From assembly GCA_035048485.1 (NCBI GenBank), contig CM068593.1, positions 5,093,151 through 5,157,150 of the forward strand: a stretch of 64,000 nt of DNA, in the 5' to 3' direction. This DNA is from Pteria penguin. Its lineage: Eukaryota; Mollusca; Bivalvia; Pterioida; Pteriidae. The notes under the pieces are model-generated. The model did not search any database, had not been told where the DNA came from, and saw nothing but the letters and a program-made list of their open reading frames with translations. Of this stretch, positions 52,401 to 61,400 are shown one piece after another; position 1 is the stretch's first letter, and each line of letters opens with the position of its first letter. Position numbers and translations under genes: made by a program.

Positions 52401-55400
52401 ATTGGGATCAAACTTTGTGTAAATGATGTACTCAAGGTCCCCTACTAAAATCGTGTTCGGAATCCAGATTACCTCAGGGGTGGATCCAGGGCGGGGCCAA
52501 AAGTGCCCAAAACGGTACCCCTCTTCAAACATCTTCTCCTCCAGTACCAGTACATAAATGGGGAAACTAATTGCATTTCAACAATCTATAAAGATGGGTT
52601 ATTAAAAATTGTGTTCGGGGTTAAGATCCGTCAAATAGAAATTTACGCTTTTTTGACGTGTTTCTGGACTTCGTCATTTCAATGAAGAAAAGTGTCATGT
52701 TTTTCAGTTAATTGATATTGATGATTTCTTAATGACTATTTTGATCATAATTGTGGTAAGGAATATTATTGTGAAAGAATTTGTCATTATCTCAAGTTTT
52801 GGATTTTTTATGAATTTTTTAAGACTTCCACAAAAAAGGGGGGGTTGGCCATTTTTCACATTTTCAACTGTCATGTTTTTCAGTTAATTGATATTGATGA
52901 TTTCTTAATGACTATTTTGATCATAATTAAGGTAAGGAATATTATTGTGAAAGAATTTTGTCATTATCTCAATTTATGGATTTTTTATGAATTTTTTATG
53001 ACTTCCAAGAAAAAGGGGGGGGGGGGGGTTTGGCCATTTTTCACATTTTCAACTTTTTCTACAAAACCACATGAAAGATTTTAATGAAACATGGAATACA
53101 TGAAGTACTAAAAGTCCTCTATCAATATGGTAAATTTCATCCAAATTGGTTAACAGATAATGCCACCATGTTTAAAAAGTAGGTCTCACAATGGTACATA
53201 TACCACTTGGTAATTGAAATATGGAGAGTAGCGGTTCAAATCCAGCTGTGGTCAAAAAAAAATTTATTTTTTTTTTACACATCTAAATAAGTTTTTAGAT
53301 GTTTCTCAACAATCAACATATGAAATTAGGCAATTTTAAGTTTAAGACTTCCAAAAAAAAAACGGGGGCAGGTTGGCCATTTTTCACATTTTCAACTTTT
53401 TCTACAAAACTGTTTGAAGGATTTTAATAAATCTTGGTAGAAATAAGTCACTTATGATCCTCTTCAAATTCTGTTGTTTTGGTCCAGACCTCTTTACAGA
53501 TGGCGCCACCATAGTCAAAAGTAGGTCACAAAAGAGTTCCCTCCTTTAACAGTATTCTTTTTCATACCGGCTGTATACAGAGACAAACAGAATGCATAGA
53601 AATGATCAAGAGGGATGAGTGAAGACGTATTGTCATTTTGGTTCCCTTCCAAAATCAAATTTTAGAATTTTTTTTGGACATTTCTTTGAACTTGGTGATT
53701 CAATGCAGAAAAGTGTCATATTTCCTAGTTAATTGATAATGATGATTTCTAATGGACTATAGTGATCATAATTATGGTAAGGATTGTTACTTTGAAAGAA
53801 TTTTGTCAATATCTCAATTTTTGGATTTTCTCTGAATTTTTTAAGACTTCCAAATGAGGGTGTATAGGAACAATTCAATAACATTTTTCACTTCTGCTGT
53901 TATACCACATGAAAGATTTTAATGAAACATGGAATACATGAAGTACTAAAGGTCCTATATCAATTAGGTAAATTTTATCCAAATTAGTTAACAGATAATG
54001 CCACCATGTCTAAAAAGTAGGTCTCACAATGGTACATATACCACTTGGTAATTGAAATATGGAGAGTAGCGGTTCAAATCCAGCTGTGGTCAAAATTTTT
54101 TTTTTTATTTCTTTACACATCTAAATAAGTTTTTAGATGTTTCTCAACACTCAACATATGAAATTAGGCAATTTTAAGTTAGATCTGGACAATATTTGAA
54201 ACAATTGTTGTTCATGACCCAGACTTGAAATCAGTCAACAAAAGGCCCCACCTAAAGAAAATGACTAACTTGTTGCCCTGAATGACATCTTGCAGAGACA
54301 AAGGAAATGCTTAATATCAAAATCACCTGAATAGATGTGCAAAAAAGTGTTGTTTTTCATTCTAGCCTGAAATAAAATTTGACATATTTTCAACATCTGT
54401 GTTGACTTAGTCACATTGATTAATGCAAAAATAAATGAATTCTTCCTTCATGCATGACTGATCATCTAGGTACTCAGGTGAGCGATATAGGCCCACTTGG
54501 GCCTCTTGTTGGATTTCTCAGCTCTTAGAGGTCTCATTTGACATCTCAGCCCTTAGACTCAGAGGTTTCATGTGATATTTCAACCCTTGGAGATCTCATT
54601 TGATATCTCAGCCCTTGGAAGTTCCATATGATATCTCAATCCTTAGAGGTCTTATGTGATATCTCAGCCCTCAGAGGTCTCATTTAATATCTCAGCACTA
54701 GGAAGTTTTTTGTGAAATTCAGTCCTTAGAGGTCTCATATGATATTTTAGCCCTTGAAGGTCTCTTTGATATCTCTCTTGGATGTCCCATTTGATATCAT
54801 TATGACACCATAGAAATCCCATTTGGCCTGAGGAGTACCAAATATTTAAGATTTAAAATTTTAAAATGGCCATTTTCTTGAATTTTCCCGTTCATGGATT
54901 TTTGTTTTACATCACCCATGTATAGTGAAGGCATAGAAATTTATACTTTTGCAACATACCTTCTTGAGGCAGTGAGTTATCTTAAACATGCTATGCCTAC
55001 TGTGACACAGGACCTCCGTTTTCATTGTATTATTGGAAAGAGATTGGAGTGCCAACAGTAGGAGTTAAACCTGAAACCTTTCAGACTTGAGCTGAAGACC
55101 TATCCACTAAGTCACACTGGCTTTCATGAGCAGTAAAAAATGTTTGATTGACACTTTGATTGATATGAATAACCTGATGAAGAAGGTGTGTTAAGTCTAT
55201 TCACTACAGCCGATTGTATTTTCAGAACAAAAAATGAATTCAAATTATGGAGGAGGTATGCAGCCAGGTGGAGGATACCAAGGAGGTCAGGGATACAATT
55301 CCTCATCCCAACAACAAGGAGGATATGGTAGTCCTCCTGGAGGTGGTTTTAACTCCTCAGGCAGTGGTGGATACATGTACGATCAGGGGGATGGGTATGG

Positions 55401-58400
55401 AGGAGGATATGCTCCTCCTCGTCCACAGTATGACATGCCGCCTCAAGAACGTTACCCTCCAAATAAACCCATGCAGCAACATGTACGTCATTAGTAAGAC
55501 ATAGATATCTTTAGCAGTCCACGGTATTCACATGATATCTTTAGTAGTCCATGTTATTTACTTGATACTCAAATTAATACTAGAAATTCAAGATGCAGAG
55601 ATTACAAATTAAAGTGTTTAAATTAGATTTGTAGGTAATTTTCCTATTTATACAAACTTACATTGAGCCTATGATAGTATTTGTTGAGCTGAGTAAAGCC
55701 TTCACAAAATTATTTTTTAATCATTAGATGAATGAATTTCAAATTGCCAAAATGTACATAGTCTCTCCTTCTAGTATATTTTCCTTTGTTAGTATCACAT
55801 AGCCAGCAAGTGCCATCATTGTTTTATATATTTATCCATACTAAGTATGTGGAGGAATCGTCATTATTAGAATCTGGATTGATTATACATTCTATCATTA
55901 CTTACATATTATGCCACTGAATTCAACTGACTGATTTTGTTTTTTTTGTTTTTTTAAATTATTAAGGCGTCAAGCATTTGCTCGACAGTCTTCTAGCGAT
56001 CGTAAAAATTTTACCTCTGCACCGCCTTTTTAATTCACGTAACAAAGTAGTACCTTCTTTAAAGTACTAAACGTAATAAAAGTTCTTGCAAAACTGGCTT
56101 TGTTATCCTTGTTATTGAAATTTTATTGCACAGAAATAGGTTTAAGCATAGGTCTGCTTAACTTAAATTATCAAATTGAATATATTGCCCTAAAACACGT
56201 ATTTTTCTGTCGCTTTTGTGTGTGTTAAAATATTCATTCGCCGTGATGACGCAAGCCGATTATGAATTACAATCGCACTTCATGGGAATTTTTCCAAATA
56301 TGGGGAAGACCATGTGACATATTGCCTTATTTGGAGAAATCGTAGTAGAACGCTTGTGACACACGCGGTCAAGGCCCAATTTGACCTTAAGTGCCAATAT
56401 GGAAACCGATCGCGCTATCTTCGAAATATATATAATAATATAAATAATATAATAATAATATATGTAGATATAAATTTCAGTCTAAAAAAGAACAAATAAA
56501 ATATTTCAAAGAATCCTAAATATAGACTGGCAATGCGTATCACAAAGATATCTAGACAGGTGACCACTAATTCATAATGATGCTGACCTTGGTTCAAGTG
56601 ACGCGTTATCGGTTATTTTTATCTCACTGAATTTCGCTTTGTTTCATTCATTTAGCCTAGAATCAACAAATATCGACAAAATTAATTAAATCCTCAAGGC
56701 TAAACATCACGAGCCTCTCGTAAATTACATCAGGTACTGTATACCTATGCTGTGTATACTACTGCAGACGAATCTTAAAAATAACTACACGCAGTGTGTA
56801 TAGCGTCTTATCTGCCCTTACCGCCTGTGCTATAAATAACACTTGCTGGACAGGGAATAGCCTCTACAGAATGACGGCGGTCACTTTTCTCGTCACGCAG
56901 CGATGGCAAGCAAGAGTAGATAACTCCAGTCTACCTTAAATAAAGATGGTGTATATATATCACATGGTCTTACCCATATTTTAAAAAAAAGTTCCCACGA
57001 GGACATGAGAAATGGCAGCCAAGAAAGTTTTCAAATCGCCTACAAAATTTAATGCGGATGTAAAAGGATGATCGCATGGATTAAGACAGAATTTTAGATT
57101 AAATGCGTGAAAAATAAATTAAGTAGAACTCACGTGAAGATTTCATTCCAAATCAACCGATAAAGTTCGATTGTGATTCACAATCGGTTTGCGTCATTAC
57201 GGCGAACGGCATGGCGTTGTAGCCCTTACACGTGCACAAACAATAAACGACCGAATAATAACTAGTGTGTAAGGACGATATATAGAAGCTGTTGGCCCTA
57301 GTGTCAGTATTAGTAGTGTAGACAAAAACTGTAACCTGGACCATACCTTAAAACAAATTAAACATAAGGCTTTTACAGGCAATGGTAACAACTCGTCCAT
57401 TTCTATCTTTGTAAAAAAAATGGCAATGGCATTCGATTGATTTCACCAAGGACTTATAAACATAAGTCCTTGATTTCACATGTACATTCTTTGTGATAAG
57501 ACATTTGACATATTTCTGCAAGAATGAGGTAAAGAACTATAAAATGTTATGATGATATCTTATATGATATATGACTGTTGGTCCTTAAGCTTTTATTTTT
57601 ACTGTTCAAAAAATTATCGGAATTCAACAAAAAAGATGAACACGACTGGTCAATTTCTGCTACTTTTGACAGCTTTAAATCAAATTTAGCTTGACACCTT
57701 TGTGGCTCTTAAAGCCTTTGATTAATTTCATACTCAATTTACCAGACATATAAGAAAGTTGTGGATAATTTTAATGTTTGAAGGAGTTGTTTTCGAATAG
57801 AATATCAATACTTACTACATTAATGATGATTATGTGGTTTAGTACTACATTAATGATGATCATGTGGTTTAGTACTATATTAATGATGATCATGTGGTTT
57901 AGTACTATATTAATGATGATCATGTGGTTTAGTACTACATTAATGATGATCATGTGGTTTAGTACTATATTAATGATGATCATGTGGTTTAGTACTATAT
58001 TAATGATGATCATGTGGTTTAGTACTACATTAATGATGATCATGTGGTTTAGTACTATATTAATGATGATCATGTGGTTTAGTACTACATTAATGATGAT
58101 CATGTGGTTTAGTACTATATTAATGATGATCATGTGGTTTAGTACTACATTAATGATGATCATGTGGTTTAGTACTATATTAATGATGATCATGTGGTTT
58201 AGTACTACATTAATGATGATCATGTGGTTTAGTACTACATTAATGATGATCATGTGGTTTAGTACTATATTAATGATGATCATGTGGTTTAGTACTACAT
58301 TAATGATGATCATGTGGTTTAGTACTATATTAATGATGATCATGTGGTTTAGTACTACATTAATGATGATCATGTGGTTTAGTACTACATTAATGATGAT

Positions 58401-61400
58401 CATGTGGTTTAGTACTACATTAATGATGATCATGTGGTTTAGTACTATATTAATGATGATCATGTGGTTTAGTACTACATTAATGATGATCATGTGGTTT
58501 AGTACTATATTAATGATGATCATGTGGTTTAGTACTATATTAATGATGCAGATAATCAACATTTGGTTCCTGGATTGCACCACTATGTTAATGGTGCAGA
58601 CAATCCAACCTGGATTGCACCTCTTTTAATGGTGCAGACAATCCAGGTTGGATTCCTGGATTGCACCACTTTAAATCGTGCAGACAATCCAGGCTGGATT
58701 CTTGGATTGCACCACTATTAATGGTGCAGACAATCCAGGTTGGATTCCTGGATTGCACTATTATGTTGATGCTGAAGACAATCTCTTTTGAATTCCTGGA
58801 TTGCACCACTATATTGATTGAAGAGGTTGGTTATGTCCTGCTTCCATGTTGCAGTATGACTGAAAAAATGTTGATTTTAAGCAACATTAACCTTTGTACC
58901 AATTGAGACTTTTTGTGTCAGTGAAGCACAGTGAAGGATACTTGACTACAAGTGTACTTGGTGATGGCTTGTCACTTCTCCAGATAAGAACTTTAACCAT
59001 TATATTTTTCTTGTTCAGCCTCCCATGCAGCAAGACAGAGGTTATGGTCGGCCTCCTCCCTTACATGGCTATAATGACTCTGGCTCCATTGGTGGACCCC
59101 CACCTTCTGGTTCGATGATCCAGGGATCAGTACTGATGGTATATGGCCTCAATACAGAGAAAGTCAACTGTGACATTCTCTTCAACTTGTTTTGCCTCTA
59201 TGGTAATGTTGTGAGGGTAAGTATTGTATTTGGGGTTTTTTATATGAAACTGGAAGGTTTAATGTAATACCTCTATTCTATGTTTTATATCGAATATTAA
59301 CATGTTTCTATGAATATTAATAATATATGAATGAAAATATCTTATCAAGCTGAAGTATTCCATATATTAATATTGTTTGGAGATCTCTGCCATCTGCCTA
59401 CAAAGCTTGAATGTTTTTTTTATTTTTTTGCCACTGGATCAGTAGATAGGGGGCATATTTTTTTTGACATGTCTGTCTGTTTGTTTGTTTATCTGTTGTC
59501 AACTTTAACGTTTTTTTAACTAGTTTTTTTAACATATGCTAAGGTTATGAGTCGAGGGATATAGGCTAACTAGATTAAATGTAGGGAATGTTCTATTTGT
59601 ATGTTACATAGTTATAGTAGAGTAGACTGAAACCTCGTAGAAATTAACATTACAGATATTTTTTGTTCCCCAGGATCGATAGATGTCTGTCTGTTTTCAA
59701 CTTGAACCTTAGCCATATTTTTTGAATCATGAAGGATAGAGAGTTCATATTTCACATGCTTATTCAGCTAATGAAACCCTTTCAAATGACACAAAGGTCG
59801 ATGACCTTTTGACCTTGACAATGACCTTCACTATAAAAATATCTTTTTGGACTTTGTTGTTGTCCAGGCATTAGTGTTTCACAAACACAGCTAGTTTTTT
59901 TTGTATGTTTTAGTTGGATCTTCTTGTGGGTATCAATATAAGGGAAAAGTGTATCCAAAATGGTACCCTCATTTGTGAAAAGAAATTTCAGATAGACTGC
60001 ATAGAATGAATGAAGAACTTGTGACAGTGATCGAGAAGGATGTAGATTCTGAATTGAACTCTCTAATTAATAAATAAATTCTGATACTTGTTCTTTCTGA
60101 TTCTTTTATGAGCACCATGTCAAGTGTGTGATATAGGTCAAACTTGGATATTTTGATAAATATATGTTTACTGTTCAGTTTCTTTCTTTGTAATTTTCAG
60201 ATCAAGTTTTTGAAGAGTAAGGAAGGATCTGCCATGGTACAGATGGGGGACTCGCTAGCCCTTGACAGGTGTATTCAGAATCTCAACTATTGTCATTTCT
60301 TTGGTTCCAAAGTTCAGCTGGGGTGAGAAATTTGTCTCATGTAATCTTTCTTTAGAAATCAAGCTTGTTTTCAGAATATTACAGATTTCAATACATTGAT
60401 TTCATACTTTTTAGACATAAATAATTATAGACCTGAAGTCTACATGATGACATGTTTGAAGAAGATGTGTGTTCTGGGTTCATTTGACTTTATAACAATT
60501 GTTTAGCTTCAATTGATACTTAATGCAGAACGCAGTTGCCAACATAATTTTATTCATTTCCAGGAGTTGTGTACAATAGACTTCTTTAGTTTTGTGAACA
60601 ATTTTATTTTAAAAGCAAAGAAACAAGCTTGTACTAGTGATGCATCTGAGAGCAAATATTTTAGACATTCAGTTTTGTCTGCTACATTTGAATTCAGTAG
60701 TTTACATCAAGATAATTCCTATACTTAAGAGTCATTCAAGTTTAATTTTAATTTTACAAAAATTGAATTTGTATCACTATCAGATCAATTCCTGTACCAT
60801 AATTTCATATCAGAATAATTCCTTGATTGTAAAATTCGGTGTTTTAGATTTAGATAAATACATGAAGCATGTTAAGAATTTAAGAAATTTTTCACAGAGG
60901 AAAGGTTATCTTTTAATTGAAGTTTAATATATAAATTTTACTCTCAAGGAATAAGAATGCATGTGACAGTAGGATTTTGTGATTTGTTTTAGTCACTCCA
61001 AGCAAGCCTTTCTGCAGGATGTACCAAAGCCTCATGATCTACCAGATGGCTCTCCATCATTTAAGGATTACATGGGCAGTCGTAACAACAGATTTGCTAA
61101 CCCAGATGCAGCTGCAAAGAATCATATCCTTAAAAAATATAAAAGGGAAGCTTATACAGAATGCAGGTAAAGGGAGTATATTGTCCTTGAGAGACAGAGA
61201 CAGGTTAAGGGAGTATGTTGTCCTTGAGAGATAGAGGCAGGTTAAGGGAGTATGTTGTCCTTGAGAGGAAGAGGCAAATGAAGGGAGTATGTTGTCCTTG
61301 AGAGGCAGAGGCAGGTGAAGGGAGTATGCTGTCCTTGAGGTACAGAGGCAGGTAAAGGAAGTATGCTGTCCTTGAGAGATAGAGGCAGGTTAAGGGAGTA

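Noticed and set aside
57771..58629. Open frames of 270 and 283 codons on opposite strands
   Set aside because: Both are translations of the 30-bp minisatellite. Two opposite-strand frames of equal length over one array are expected by chance.
60979..61170. Exon 13 reading through into LKKYKREAYTECR
   Set aside because: That tail has no counterpart in hnRNP L. The U12 AT-AC donor inside it restores the conserved protein.
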